This document shows positions 17,012 to 26,251 of a stretch of 64,000 bases of DNA, piece after piece. The notes beneath the pieces are model-generated. The model saw only the letters and a list, made by a program, of their open reading frames with translations. It was not told the DNA's origin and did not search any database. The DNA is from Pseudomonas viridiflava. Its GTDB lineage: Bacteria > Pseudomonadota > Gammaproteobacteria > Pseudomonadales > Pseudomonadaceae. A program made the position numbers and the translations under genes. Each line of letters opens with the position of its first letter. Positions within the stretch are counted from its first letter, which is position 1. The stretch lies in assembly GCA_900596015.1 (NCBI GenBank), contig UVIF01000002.1, positions 124,001 through 188,000 of the forward strand, read 5' to 3'.

Positions 17012-18127
17012 TTGACCGCACCGCCACCGCTGCTCGCCTTGTACAGGCGTCTGTTCAAACCTGAACGCAACGCCCAGCCCGGCGCCGCCACTGGCCACGC
17101 CGGTGACGCACTGCGCGCCTGGTTCGAGGAGCGCGCCCGGCAATCGGGCTATACGCTGGGCGCCGATCAGTCGCGGGTCATCGACAGCATGGCCGAACGC
17201 ATGCCCGCGTTGCTGCAGGGCACGCCGGCGAGTGGTCTGTACCTGTACGGGGCCGTGGGGCGCGGCAAGAGCTGGCTGCTCGACGGCCTGTTCCGCGCCG
17301 CCCCTGTGGATGAGAAACGCCGCCTGCATTTCCATGATTTCTTCGCGAGGCTGCATCAGGGCATGTTCCATCACGGCCAGGCCGATGATCCGCTGGCCAG
17401 CACCCTGGATGAACTGCTCGATAACTGCCGTCTGCTGTGTTTCGACGAATTCCACGTGCACGACATCGGCGACGCCATGCTGATCACGCGGCTGTTCAAG
17501 GCGCTGTTCGACCGCGGCATCCTTTTGGTGGTGACTTCCAATTACCCGCCGGAAGGCCTGTTGCCCAACCCGCTCTATCACGAGCGCTTTTTGCCCGTCA
17601 TCGAACTGATCAATGCGCGCATGCAGGTGCTCGAAGTTGGCGGCGCCACTGACTACCGCAGCCTGGCCCAGTCAGGTGCACAGCAGTGTTTCACCCGCGG
17701 TCACTACGTATGGCCGGGCACGGCGGTACAGCGTGCGCTGCTGCAACTGCCGCCCGCCGACCTGGCACCGCTGGCGTTCACCGTGGGCCACCGCGAGCTG
17801 CGTGCCCGCCATATCTCAGGCGAGTGCATCCATTTCAACTTCGCCGACCTCTGCGAGGAGCCGACGGCCGTCATCGATTACCTGGCTCTGTGCAAGCGTT
17901 TCGACTACTGGAGCATCGACCATCTGCCGCTTCTGGACGACTGTTCGACCGCGGTTCAGCAGCGCTTCATCAACCTCATCGACGTGCTGTACGACCAGGA
18001 CAAGACGCTGATCCTGGTCAGCGAGCGGCCCCTGGCCGAGAGCCTGGCAGGGTCGGTCATCGACCTGATGCGCACACGCAGTCGATTGGGACAGCTGATC
18101 ATGCTGGGCGAGCCATCGAGCCAGTAG
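17012..18127 (+). CDS. zapE: Cell division protein ZapE (AFG1-like ATPase)
   Basis: AFG1/YhcM-family P-loop ATPase of 371 residues. In E. coli ZapE interacts with the FtsZ ring under stress. Walker A is YGAVGRGKSWL (about residues 80-90) and Walker B is LLCFDEFHV (about 137-145), followed by the VVTSN sensor stretch typical of the family. There is no transit or signal sequence. I chose the TTG at 17012 because GAGGAG stands about 8 bases before it and the protein then starts like its relatives; the ATG at 16989 is in another frame. The gene ends 12 bases before the 3' end of prpE, which converges on it. Confidence 0.88.
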   Translation: MTAPPPLLALYRRLFKPERNAQPGAATGHAGDALRAWFEERARQSGYTLGADQSRVIDSMAERMPALLQGTPASGLYLYGAVGRGKSWLLDGLFRAAPVDEKRRLHFHDFFARLHQGMFHHGQADDPLASTLDELLDNCRLLCFDEFHVHDIGDAMLITRLFKALFDRGILLVVTSNYPPEGLLPNPLYHERFLPVIELINARMQVLEVGGATDYRSLAQSGAQQCFTRGHYVWPGTAVQRALLQLPPADLAPLAFTVGHRELRARHISGECIHFNFADLCEEPTAVIDYLALCKRFDYWSIDHLPLLDDCSTAVQQRFINLIDVLYDQDKTLILVSERPLAESLAGSVIDLMRTRSRLGQLIMLGEPSSQ

Positions 18128-18139
18128 ATCTTGCTCGCC

Positions 18140-20017
18140 CTAACGCGCGGCGAGCACCTGAGCGATTTCCTCCAGTATCGCCGGGTCATCGATGGTCGAA
18201 GGTGCGACGAACACTTCCTGCGCTGCGATCTTGCGCAGCACCGCCCGCAGGATCTTCCCCGAACGCGTCTTGGGCAGGCGCTTGACCACCAGCACCCGTT
18301 GCAGGCATGCCAGCGCCCCGATGGATTCGCGTACCTGCGCGACCAACTGTGCCTGCAGCACAGACGGACTCACCGCACTGCCGTCCTTGAGCACCACCAG
18401 CGCCAGCGGCACCTCGCCCTTGATCTCATCGCTGACGCCGATGACGGCGCATTCCGCCACGTCGGCATGCCGGGCTACCAGGTCCTCCATTTCACCGGTC
18501 GACAGCCGATGCCCCGAAACGTTGATGACATCGTCGGTGCGCCCCATGATGTGGACATAGCCGTCGGCATCCAGATAGCCACCGTCGCCGGTGTGGTAAT
18601 AGCCGGGGTAGCGTTCCAGGTAGCTTTGCAGGTAGCGCGGGTGATCACCCCACAGCGTCTGGCTGCAACCGGGCGGCAACGGCAGCGCAATGACGATGGC
18701 GCCTTGCTCGCCCGGCGCCAGCAGCTCGCCTTGTTCGTCCAGTACCTGTACGTGATAGCCCGGCACCGCCCGATTGCTCGAGCCCACCCGCACTGCCGAT
18801 CCTTCCAGGCCCATGCAGGGTGCGGTCACCGGCCAACCCGTCTCGGTCTGCCACCAGTGGTCGTGAACCGGCTTGCCGGTCTGTGCCTCGAGCCAGCGAT
18901 GGGTGCTGGAATCGAGCTTCTCGCCGGCCAGGAACAGCTGCCGCAGCGAACTCAGATCGTAACCGCGTAGCAGCAACCCCTCAGGGTCTTCCTTGCGGAT
19001 GGCACGCATTGCGGTGGGTGCGCAGAACAGTGCGTTGACACCGTACTGTTCGACCACGCGCCAATAGCTGCCGGCATCCGGCGTGCGAATGGGCTTGCCC
19101 TCGTAGAGCACGCTGGTACAGCCGCACATCAGCGGGCCGTAGACGATCAGCGAGTGGCCAACCACCCAGCCGACATCGGAAATCCCCCACCACACATCGC
19201 CTGCGCGCATACCGTAGATCGCGCCCATGGCGAAGGTCAGGGCCACCGCGTTACCACCGGTTTCGCGCACGATGCCCTTGGGTTTGCCGGTGGTGCCAGA
19301 GGTGTACATCACGTACAGCGGATCAGTGCTGGCCATGTCCACGGCCGCCGCGGGCGCAGCGTCGGCCAACTGTGCCTGCCAGTCCAGGTCGCGGCCCTCC
19401 TGCAGTGTCGCCAAAGCCTGCGGACGTTGCAGCACCAGCACCTGTTCGGGAGCATGGCGAGCCAGGCCCATGGCCTTGTCCACCAGCGGCTTGTAGGCAA
19501 TCACGCGGTCGAATTCCACCCCGCACGAAGCGGTGAGCAGCAAATTGGGCCGGCAGTCGTCGATGCGCAGCGCCAGTTCATTGGCAGCGAAGCCGCCGAA
19601 CACAACCGAGTGCACCGCGCCGATCCGCGCGCAGGCCAGCATCGCCATGGCAGCCTCGGGCACCATCGGCATGTAGATCACCACGCCATCGCCCTTGGCC
19701 ACCCCCAGGCGGGTGAGCACGCCCGCCAGCCGCGCCACCTGGTCGAGCAGCTGCTGATAGGTGAAGCGTTGCTGTACGCCGGTCACCGGCGAGTCGTAGA
19801 TCAGCGCTGTCTGTGCGCCGCGACCCAGCGCCACTTGCCGGTCCAGGCACAGATAGCTGGTATTGAGACGGCCATCGGCAAACCAGCGATGGGTGCCGTC
19901 GGGCTGTACGTCGAGCACCTGCTGCGGAGGGTGCGACCAGGCGACCGCGCGGGCCTGTTCTGCCCAGAAACCGGCAGGGTCGGAAATGGAGCGTTCGTAC
20001 GCTTGCTCATAGTTCAT
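18140..20017 (-). CDS. prpE: Propionyl-CoA synthetase (propionate--CoA ligase)
   Basis: AMP-forming acyl-CoA synthetase of 625 residues that activates propionate (and acetate less well) to the CoA thioester through an acyl-adenylate. The adenylate-forming P-loop is YTSGTTGKPKG, followed by WWQTETGWP and YHTGDGG. The C-terminal SGK lysine (Lys588), the usual acetylation-controlled catalytic residue, is present. The N-terminus YEQAYERSISDPAGFW is that of the PrpE branch rather than Acs. The ATG at 20017 gives the family length; an upstream in-frame ATG would add 37 residues. No methylcitrate genes (prpB/C/D) lie nearby, so it acts as a stand-alone scavenging enzyme here. Confidence 0.9.
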   Translation of the reverse strand: MNYEQAYERSISDPAGFWAEQARAVAWSHPPQQVLDVQPDGTHRWFADGRLNTSYLCLDRQVALGRGAQTALIYDSPVTGVQQRFTYQQLLDQVARLAGVLTRLGVAKGDGVVIYMPMVPEAAMAMLACARIGAVHSVVFGGFAANELALRIDDCRPNLLLTASCGVEFDRVIAYKPLVDKAMGLARHAPEQVLVLQRPQALATLQEGRDLDWQAQLADAAPAAAVDMASTDPLYVMYTSGTTGKPKGIVRETGGNAVALTFAMGAIYGMRAGDVWWGISDVGWVVGHSLIVYGPLMCGCTSVLYEGKPIRTPDAGSYWRVVEQYGVNALFCAPTAMRAIRKEDPEGLLLRGYDLSSLRQLFLAGEKLDSSTHRWLEAQTGKPVHDHWWQTETGWPVTAPCMGLEGSAVRVGSSNRAVPGYHVQVLDEQGELLAPGEQGAIVIALPLPPGCSQTLWGDHPRYLQSYLERYPGYYHTGDGGYLDADGYVHIMGRTDDVINVSGHRLSTGEMEDLVARHADVAECAVIGVSDEIKGEVPLALVVLKDGSAVSPSVLQAQLVAQVRESIGALACLQRVLVVKRLPKTRSGKILRAVLRKIAAQEVFVAPSTIDDPAILEEIAQVLAAR

Positions 20018-20174
20018 CGGTAGCCAACCCTGGATTGTTGTTATTGAAGGGCGAGCGTTGAGTATGGCTAGGGTTGGCCGAGCTGCCAGCCGACCAAGGT
20101 CGAACGTCGAACGTGGCGTGGCGCGCACGAACCGCTATGATGGCCACCGCGATTTCCTTGATGACGGTTGTCCC

Positions 20175-21461
20175 ATGAATACCCTCGAGCTGCTCGAAGC
20201 CGGCCATTTGGCTGACGCCACCCGCCTGGACCTGGCCTGCGGCCTGACCGAATTTCCCCAGGCCATCTTCACCCTGGCCGACAGCCTGGAGGTGCTCAAC
20301 CTCAGCGGCAACGCCCTGACCCGGCTACCGGATGACCTGCACCGGCTGCACAAGCTCAAGGTACTGTTCTGCTCGGACAATCCGTTCACCGAGCTGCCCG
20401 CCTGCATCGGTCGCTGCCCGCAGTTGAGCATGGTCGGCTTCAAGGCCAACCGGATCGAACACGTACCTGCGCAGGCGCTGCCGCCACAGCTGCGCTGGCT
20501 GATTCTCACCGACAACCGCATCGAGCATTTGCCCGACGCGCTGGGTGACTGCCTGCACCTGCAGAAACTGATGCTCTCGGGCAACCGTCTGCAGGCCTTG
20601 CCCGAGCGTCTGGCCCAGCTGGAAAACCTCGAGCTGCTGCGGCTGTCGGCAAACCGCCTGCCGGCCTTGCCCGACTGGCTGCTGCGCCTGCCACGGCTGG
20701 CCTGGCTGGCGTATGCCGGCAACCCCATGAGCGACGCCTTCACCACTCCCCACAGCGAGGGCACGCGCGGGCAGATCGCCTGGAGCGACCTGCGCCTGGA
20801 CGAGCGACTGGGTGAAGGCGCTTCGGGCGTCATCTATCGTGCACACCTGGAAGACGGGCAGCCGGTGGCGGTGAAGCTGTACAAGGGCGCGATGACCAGC
20901 GATGGCTCGCCGGTCAACGAGATGAACGCGTGCATGGCCGCAGGCGAGCATCCGCAGTTGATCGAGGTGCTGGGACGCTTGAGCGGGCATCCCGACGGCA
21001 CTGCGGGGCTGGTCATGGCGCTGATCGATCAATCGTTCGCCAACCTCGCGGGTCCGCCCAGCCTGGCTTCCTGTACGCGCGATATCTACGCCGCCGAGCT
21101 GGCGATCGATCGCTGCGCCCTGATGCGCTTGCTGCGGGGCATGGCCGGGGTCGGCGCGCATCTGCACGCACGCGGCATCAACCACGGGGATTTCTACGCC
21201 CACAACGTGCTGTGGCGCGACAGTGGCGAATGCCTGTTCGGCGATTTCGGGGGGGCCTCGTTCTACCCCGGCGACGGTGGCGAGGTATCGCAAGCACTGG
21301 AGCGGATCGAGGTCCGCGCCTTCGGCTTGCTGTTCGAGGAGCTGCTGACCCGTTGCACTGAAGCCGACGGCGGCCTGTGGGCCTTGCAACGCCAGTGCGT
21401 CCAGCCCCAGGTGCTGGCCCGCCCCAGCTTCGCAGAAATCACCCAGCACCTGGGTACCTGA
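20175..21461 (+). CDS. Leucine-rich-repeat protein with C-terminal protein kinase domain
   Basis: Two-domain protein of 428 residues with no signal peptide or membrane segment, so it is predicted to be cytosolic. Residues about 15-190 are six to seven leucine-rich repeats of the LxxLxLSGNxLxxLP kind. Residues about 205-428 are a compact eukaryotic-like kinase. It has a Gly loop GEGASG (213-218), VAVK with Lys234, a catalytic loop HGDFYAHN (337-344) in place of HRDLKPEN, and GDFGGAS with Asp357. The key Lys, Asp, Asn and DFG Asp are kept, so activity is plausible. The start ATG at 20175 was chosen because it begins the conserved part. It is divergent from prpE with a gap of about 157 bases. 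The partner, ligand and targets are unknown. Confidence 0.85.
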   Translation: MNTLELLEAGHLADATRLDLACGLTEFPQAIFTLADSLEVLNLSGNALTRLPDDLHRLHKLKVLFCSDNPFTELPACIGRCPQLSMVGFKANRIEHVPAQALPPQLRWLILTDNRIEHLPDALGDCLHLQKLMLSGNRLQALPERLAQLENLELLRLSANRLPALPDWLLRLPRLAWLAYAGNPMSDAFTTPHSEGTRGQIAWSDLRLDERLGEGASGVIYRAHLEDGQPVAVKLYKGAMTSDGSPVNEMNACMAAGEHPQLIEVLGRLSGHPDGTAGLVMALIDQSFANLAGPPSLASCTRDIYAAELAIDRCALMRLLRGMAGVGAHLHARGINHGDFYAHNVLWRDSGECLFGDFGGASFYPGDGGEVSQALERIEVRAFGLLFEELLTRCTEADGGLWALQRQCVQPQVLARPSFAEITQHLGT

Positions 21462-21490
21462 GGTATCCCCGACGCACCGCAGCGAGCCCG

Positions 21491-21578
21491 GACGCGGCTC
21501 GCGCCGCTGCTACACGGGCGGCGCCAACCCGGAAAACGGGGTGCTCACGAACCCTGTAGCAGCGGCGCAAGCCGCGTC
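21491..21578. repeat. Inverted pair of REP palindromes
   Basis: The 24-base element at 21491-21514 is repeated in inverted orientation at 21555-21578 with one mismatch. Each copy contains its own GCGGC-rich stem, with 40 bases between them. The pair lies between the convergent 3' ends of the LRR kinase gene and the YebC-family gene, the usual place for Pseudomonas REP doublets. Confidence 0.75.
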
Positions 21579-21633
21579 GGCGGTTTTTACAATCCAGCTG
21601 TCACAGCGCGATGTACCCGGACGCGGCTACGGA

Positions 21634-22338
21634 TCAGCCGGCGAGGCCGACGTAGACGTTCTGTACGTCGTCGTTGCCGTCGATGGCGTCGAGGAAATCT
21701 TCCACCTCGGCCAACTGCGCGGCGTCATCCAGCGTCACCGGGTTTTTCGGCACGTAGCCGATCTTCGCCGACACAACGGTGAAACCCTGCCCCGGTAGCG
21801 CCTTGCACACCGCGTCCAGATCGGTGGTTTCGGTCAGGAACAGGAACGCGCCCTCGTCGACATGCTCGACCTCCTGCGCACCGGCTTCGATAGCCGCTTC
21901 CTCGGCATCGACGTCGGCCGAATCAGGCGTTGCTTCGATCATGCCGTAGTGATGGAAATCCCAGGAGACCGAACCCTCGGCGCCCAGCGTGCCCTTGCGG
22001 AACAGCACACGAATCTGCGAAACGGTGCGGTTGACGTTGTCGGTCAGGCACTCGACGATGACCGGCACCTGGTGCGGGGCAAAGCCTTCGTACTTGACCA
22101 ATGTGTAGTTGACCGCATCGTCGCCAACCCCGGCGCCCTTCTTGATGGCACGCTCCAGCGTTTCGCGAGTCATCGAAGCCTTCTTGGCCTGCTCGATCAC
22201 CAGTCGCAAGCGTGCGTTGGTGTCCGGATCGGTACCGGAACGCGCCGCTATCGAAATTTCCTTGGACAGCTTGCCAAAGATCCGCCCCTTGGCGTTGGCT
22301 GCTGCTTCGCGATGTTTAGCCTTCCACTGTGCGCCCAT
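21634..22338 (-). CDS. YebC/PmpR (TACO1) family protein, paralogue
   Basis: Member of the YebC/TACO1 family, 234 residues, the usual family length. The family is described as DNA-binding regulators (PmpR) and, in bacteria and mitochondria, as ribosome-associated factors that help translation of polyproline or difficult messages. The N-terminal [18 protein letters not shown] helix, the [16 protein letters not shown] stretch and the acidic C-terminal half are visible. The start MGAQW differs from the usual MAGHSKWAN of the copy next to ruvC, so this is probably the second Pseudomonas paralogue. It stands alone, on the minus strand, after a REP pair. Confidence 0.85.
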   Translation of the reverse strand: MGAQWKAKHREAAANAKGRIFGKLSKEISIAARSGTDPDTNARLRLVIEQAKKASMTRETLERAIKKGAGVGDDAVNYTLVKYEGFAPHQVPVIVECLTDNVNRTVSQIRVLFRKGTLGAEGSVSWDFHHYGMIEATPDSADVDAEEAAIEAGAQEVEHVDEGAFLFLTETTDLDAVCKALPGQGFTVVSAKIGYVPKNPVTLDDAAQLAEVEDFLDAIDGNDDVQNVYVGLAG

Positions 22339-22451
22339 TTACCCGCTCTCTTGTTCGCTCGACCCATGCGCAGGCGACTGCTGCCCGCGCGTTGCGGCGC
22401 AGTTTACCTGCCCATCGCGAGCGCATCGACCAAAATTCTCCGGGCGCAACA

Positions 22452-23003
22452 TCAACCCACGCGGCCCACCCACTGGCCGAAACCGTCGATGAAACCCTGC
22501 AGGAACGGCCGGGTCTTCTCCACGACCTGGCCATTCTCGTCGAACAGCCCACCGGCGTGCCCCAGGTACGCTTCAGGCTGCTGCATCATTGCCACGTCGA
22601 GGAATACCATGCACTGACGCAGGTGCTGGTTGGCGCCAAAGCCGCCCACTGCACCGGGCGAGACGCTGATGACCGCGCCCGGCTTGCCGGTGAAGTGGCT
22701 TTGACCGTAAGGGCGCGAGCCAACGTCGATCGCGTTTTTCAGCGGTGCGGGCACCGAGCGGTTGTACTCGGGCGTGACGAACAGCACCGCATCGGCTTCG
22801 CCCAACGCCTGGCGAAAGGTGGTATAAGCAGCGGGTGGGGTAACATCGATGTCTTCGTTGTAGAGCGGCAAATCGCCGATTTCCACGATTTTCAACGTCA
22901 GGTTGTCAGGTGCCATGGCCTGCAGCGCCAGTGCCACCTTGCGGTTGATCGACTCTTTTCTGAGGCTGCCGACCAGTACCGCAACCGAATAGACCTTGCT
23001 CAT
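22452..23003 (-). CDS. NADPH-dependent FMN reductase, ChrR-like quinone/chromate reductase
   Basis: Flavodoxin-like NAD(P)H:FMN oxidoreductase of 183 residues. It closely follows the pattern of P. putida ChrR: GSLRKES at the phosphate-binding loop (about 12-18), EIGDLPLYNED, the TPEYNRSVPAPLKNAID core and SRPYGQSHFTGKP before the second FMN contact. Such soluble tetramers reduce quinones by two electrons and reduce chromate as a side activity. The start at 23003 was chosen because AGGGG stands upstream and the sequence MSKVYSVAV begins like its relatives. It is divergent from the small plus-strand gene at 23179. The true substrate in the cell is an inference. Confidence 0.85.
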   Translation of the reverse strand: MSKVYSVAVLVGSLRKESINRKVALALQAMAPDNLTLKIVEIGDLPLYNEDIDVTPPAAYTTFRQALGEADAVLFVTPEYNRSVPAPLKNAIDVGSRPYGQSHFTGKPGAVISVSPGAVGGFGANQHLRQCMVFLDVAMMQQPEAYLGHAGGLFDENGQVVEKTRPFLQGFIDGFGQWVGRVG

Positions 23004-23178
23004 GCCTGTACCCCTGTGATGATTGGATCGAGGGGTAGTTATAGATGACTTGGCCCGGTTTGTCCGCCTTCGGTCCGGCGCCCGCACTATTTTTCCTCGC
23101 CGGCAAAACTACCTGGATAAACAGGGGTCTACAGTGCCAGCGAGATACACGCAAAATTCTTCAGAGGTTGGAACTAAA

Positions 23179-23388
23179 ATGGCGGTAGTCCTGGTTGGGC
23201 AATTTCATGCACGCGATGCGGAAGGTCGTATCTATCCGGTGCATGAGTTTCAGGAGTCGACCCCGGCGGTCGAAGGCAGTGCGCCGACCCGTACCTACAA
23301 GCTGGCCATCGGCGATCGCGTCAACCACTTGGGCGACGACCGCTTCCAACTGGTACAAAGCGGCGTGGAAATCATCCGAATCCCTTGA
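23179..23388 (+). CDS. Small conserved hypothetical protein (69 residues)
   Basis: A 69-residue protein starting MAVVLVGQFHARD with no signal peptide, no membrane segment and no cysteine. The sequence looks like a small beta-rich fold, with alternating hydrophobic residues and the ending QLVQSGVEIIRIP. I do not assign a function. The ATG at 23179 is preferred over an upstream in-frame start at 23023, which would add 52 low-complexity residues across the divergent promoter region. It is followed by a LysR gene 61 bases downstream on the same strand. Confidence 0.6.
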   Translation: MAVVLVGQFHARDAEGRIYPVHEFQESTPAVEGSAPTRTYKLAIGDRVNHLGDDRFQLVQSGVEIIRIP

Positions 23389-23449
23389 CAGTCCGTGCAC
23401 CCATTCACGCTGACAGCTCCCTCGCGCTGTTAGCCGGTAGGGAACGCGC

Positions 23450-24352
23450 ATGAGACTGCGCCATATCGAAGTCATCCAGGCGCTCTGCCAGACCGGCGAA
23501 CTCAAGAGCGCCGCGCAAATGCTCGATCTCCCTGCCCAGACCCTCGAACAGACCTTGCAGGACGCCGAGCGAAAGCTGGGCTTCCTGCTGTTTGCGCGGG
23601 CCCGGGGCCGGTTTCAGCCGACCCCGGAAACCTTGCGCATGCAGGCCGCCATCGCCAGCGTGCAAACCCACGCGGACCGCCTGCAGCGCCTGGCCGACAG
23701 CCTGCGCGAACACCAGGATCCCGGGCTGCACGTGGTGTGCACAGCGTCCTTGGCGCACCAACTGCTGCCGCAGAGCATCGCCGCCCTGCGCCGACGCTTT
23801 CGCGAAACCCCATGCACGCTGGGTGTGCAGAACACCGATGCCATGGTGCGCAGCCTGTTGCTGCAGCAGACCGATGTCGGCCTCAGCCTGCATTGTCCCA
23901 AGCACGCGTCCATTACCAGCCAGGTGCTGGCCGAAGGCAAACTGCAGTTGCTCGCCCCTCAGGGCTGGCTCTCCCCCAAGCACCGCTACATCGCGCTGCA
24001 TGAACTGGCGGGACAGGCGATGATCGGTCTGGAAGGCGAAGACCCGCTGAGCCTGGTGCTGGAGCACAAGCTTCAAGCCCTGAATCCGCCCCCGCGCATC
24101 CAGACCCGCGTGCAGACCTACCAGATGATGCGCAGCATGGTCGAAGCCGGCGAAGGCCTGGCCATCGTCGATCCTTTTACCGCAGCAGGTGCGCGTACCC
24201 AGGGGCTGGATACGTGCCCGCTGTCGCCCGCGGTGCCGGTCACCCTCTACGCCCTCACACGCAGTACGGCATCGGTTTCCGCGGCGGAGAAGACCCTGCT
24301 CGAAATCATCGCGCACAACGCGCAGGCGTTGCTCTCACCCGTCCGCGAATAA
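23450..24352 (+). CDS. LysR-family transcriptional regulator
   Basis: LysR-type regulator of 300 residues, the usual size. Residues 1-60 form the winged helix-turn-helix (LRHIEVIQALCQTGELKSAA, then the wing near LLFARARGRFQPT). Residues about 90-295 form the type 2 periplasmic-binding-like effector domain. The recognition helix is unusual in having LPAQTLEQTLQDAE where most have SQPAVSxxIxxLE. The start ATG at 23450 has AGGGA just upstream. The last 18 bases overlap the 3' end of the convergent acetyltransferase gene. No divergent target gene is obvious, so the regulated genes and ligand are unknown. Confidence 0.85.
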   Translation: MRLRHIEVIQALCQTGELKSAAQMLDLPAQTLEQTLQDAERKLGFLLFARARGRFQPTPETLRMQAAIASVQTHADRLQRLADSLREHQDPGLHVVCTASLAHQLLPQSIAALRRRFRETPCTLGVQNTDAMVRSLLLQQTDVGLSLHCPKHASITSQVLAEGKLQLLAPQGWLSPKHRYIALHELAGQAMIGLEGEDPLSLVLEHKLQALNPPPRIQTRVQTYQMMRSMVEAGEGLAIVDPFTAAGARTQGLDTCPLSPAVPVTLYALTRSTASVSAAEKTLLEIIAHNAQALLSPVRE

Positions 24353-24919
24353 CTTGTACCAGAACAGCGCCGTTTCGTGGCTGGCCGCATCGATGGCCTG
24401 GTAGCGCAGGTAGTCGATGCCACCCAGCCTGAAACCACAGCGTTCGTACAGCCGGCACGCTGGCAGGTTGTTGTTCTGGGTCTCCAGCATGATGCCTGGC
24501 AAACCCTGCTTGATCGTCCAGAACCGCACCACATCGAGCAGCGCCTTGGCCACGCCCTGCCCGCGCGCCAACGCATCCACGGCCAGCTCGTCGACATAGG
24601 CCAGGTTGTTCCAGTGCCGGCTGACCACCACATGACCGACGGCCCGCTCGCCAAGCCACGCCACGAAGATGGCACCGCCGGCCTCGGGTTGGCGATAGCA
24701 GGCGAACTCGGCAGGGTCTATGCCGTAGTCCTTGCGATAGATCCGCACCGACCTGAGCGGCCACTGAGCGACTGGCTGGTTGAACACGGGGGACACATAG
24801 CCACTGACCTGGGCACTGAAATCGGCGCCCAGCACGTAGTCGTCGAAACGCTCATCGGCCAGGCGAATGCAGGGTTGGCTGTCGGTCACACCACCGACTG
24901 CGCCATTGGCAGGCGACAC
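24335..24919 (-). CDS. GNAT-family N-acetyltransferase
   Basis: Acetyl-CoA-dependent N-acetyltransferase fold of 194 residues. The acetyl-CoA site is the VDELAVDALARGQGVAKALL stretch (about residues 105-125), followed by LETQNNNLPACRLYERCGF, the usual ending of the domain. The GTG at 24919 is used as start; a second GTG at 24889 (beginning MTDSQPC) is an equally reasonable choice. The gene begins 6 bases after dnaQ ends, so it is very likely the distal gene of a dnaQ operon. The substrate is unknown. Similarity to aminoglycoside acetyltransferases is only at fold level. Confidence 0.82.
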   Translation of the reverse strand: MSPANGAVGGVTDSQPCIRLADERFDDYVLGADFSAQVSGYVSPVFNQPVAQWPLRSVRIYRKDYGIDPAEFACYRQPEAGGAIFVAWLGERAVGHVVVSRHWNNLAYVDELAVDALARGQGVAKALLDVVRFWTIKQGLPGIMLETQNNNLPACRLYERCGFRLGGIDYLRYQAIDAASHETALFWYKLFADG

Positions 24920-24925
24920 TGCGGG

Positions 24926-25657
24926 CTACGCGCCCAACTGCGTCCAGAGCGCATCGGCCCCGGCAGCTTTGGCGATGACCTGCAGGCGGGCCAGGTGCTC
25001 GTCAAGCTCGGCCTGGCTGGCGCGGATGATCGCCGTGGGCCGGCGGTCTGCCGGCAATCGGCGGATCTCGCTGCCCTGCTTGCCACCACCGTCGCCATCG
25101 CTGGCGTTGCCTGCCAGCGAGAGGCTGGTCTGGCCACCGGTCATGGCCAGGTAGACGTCCGCAAGAATCTCGGAGTCGAGCAACGCGCCGTGCAGTTCAC
25201 GCCCGGAGTTGTCGATGCCATAGCGCTTGCACAACGCATCGAGGCTGTTACGTTGCCCCGGATGGCGTTCGCGTGCCATCGCCAGGCTGTCGATCACCGT
25301 GCAGTACTCGGCAATGTTGGCCCGCTCGGGCATGCCGGCGATCTTGAATTCGTTGTTCAGGAAGCCCACGTCGAAGGTCGCGTTGTGCGCGATGATCTGC
25401 GCGCCCTGGATGAACTCGTAGAGTTCGTCGGCGACCTCGGCGAAACGCGGCTTGCCCACCAGAAACTCGTCGGTGATGCCGTGGACGCCGATGGCGCCCT
25501 CGTCACTGGGCCGGTCCGGCTGCACATAGACGTGGAAATTGCGCCCGGTCAACCGCCGCCCCATCAGTTCGACGCAGCCGATCTCGATCACCCGATGGCC
25601 ATCGGTGACCGGCATACCGGTGGTTTCGGTGTCGAATACTACAGAACGAACGGCCAT
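24926..25657 (-). CDS. dnaQ: DNA polymerase III epsilon subunit (3'-5' proofreading exonuclease)
   Basis: Proofreading subunit of the replicative polymerase core, 243 residues. The DEDDh exonuclease motifs are complete: FDTETTG at the N-terminus (Exo I), HNATFDVGFL near residue 100 (Exo II) and HGALLDSEIL near 155 (Exo III with His and Asp). The last 70 residues are the flexible tail that binds the alpha subunit. It lies downstream of rnhA on the same strand, the classical rnhA-dnaQ neighbourhood, but separated by 141 bases that may hold its own promoter. Confidence 0.95.
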   Translation of the reverse strand: MAVRSVVFDTETTGMPVTDGHRVIEIGCVELMGRRLTGRNFHVYVQPDRPSDEGAIGVHGITDEFLVGKPRFAEVADELYEFIQGAQIIAHNATFDVGFLNNEFKIAGMPERANIAEYCTVIDSLAMARERHPGQRNSLDALCKRYGIDNSGRELHGALLDSEILADVYLAMTGGQTSLSLAGNASDGDGGGKQGSEIRRLPADRRPTAIIRASQAELDEHLARLQVIAKAAGADALWTQLGA

Positions 25658-25798
25658 GGGCAGAAAACTCTCGAGCAGGGTGAGCGAAGATCAAGGTGGA
25701 GCGATGGGCTGCAGGCCCGAAGGGCATGAACGGCAACCGGTGAAACTCTAGCACAGCGCAGCAAGGGCTCCTATCCGGTTGCCTGACGACCGGGCCGC

Positions 25799-26251
25799 CT
25801 ACGCCTGGCGCATGCCGCGCACTTCATCGACCCCACGGTTGGCCAGGTCGTCGGCGCGCTCATTACCCGCATGGCCGTTGTGACCGCGTACCCACTGCCA
25901 TTTGACCTGATGGCGATTGACCTGCTCGTCGAGCTGCTGCCAGAGGTCGGCATTCTTCACCGGCTGCTTGGCAGCGGTTTTCCAGCCGCGCTTTTTCCAG
26001 TTGACCATCCACTCGTTGATGCCCTTCATCACATACTCGGAGTCGGTCACCAGCAGCACGTCGCAGCCGCGCTTGAGTTCCTGCAGCCCGCGAATGGCCG
26101 CCGTCAGCTCCATGCGGTTGTTGGTGGTGGTGCTTTCGCCGCCCCACAACTCCTTCTCCACACCCTTGCACACCAGCAATGCACCCCAGCCGCCGGGGCC
26201 AGGATTGCCCTTGCAGGCGCCGTCGGTGAAGATTTCCACAGTGTCACTCAT
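25799..26251 (-). CDS. rnhA: Ribonuclease HI
   Basis: RNase HI of 150 residues, which cuts the RNA strand of RNA/DNA hybrids. The catalytic acids are visible: [15 protein letters not shown] (Asp10), RMELTAAI (Glu48), TDSEYV (Asp70) and the later [11 protein letters not shown]sp (about 134). The ATG at 26251 shares one base with the TGA stop of the upstream methyltransferase gene, so the two are translationally coupled. The start is fixed by this overlap and by the family N-terminus. Confidence 0.95.
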   Translation of the reverse strand: MSDTVEIFTDGACKGNPGPGGWGALLVCKGVEKELWGGESTTTNNRMELTAAIRGLQELKRGCDVLLVTDSEYVMKGINEWMVNWKKRGWKTAAKQPVKNADLWQQLDEQVNRHQVKWQWVRGHNGHAGNERADDLANRGVDEVRGMRQA

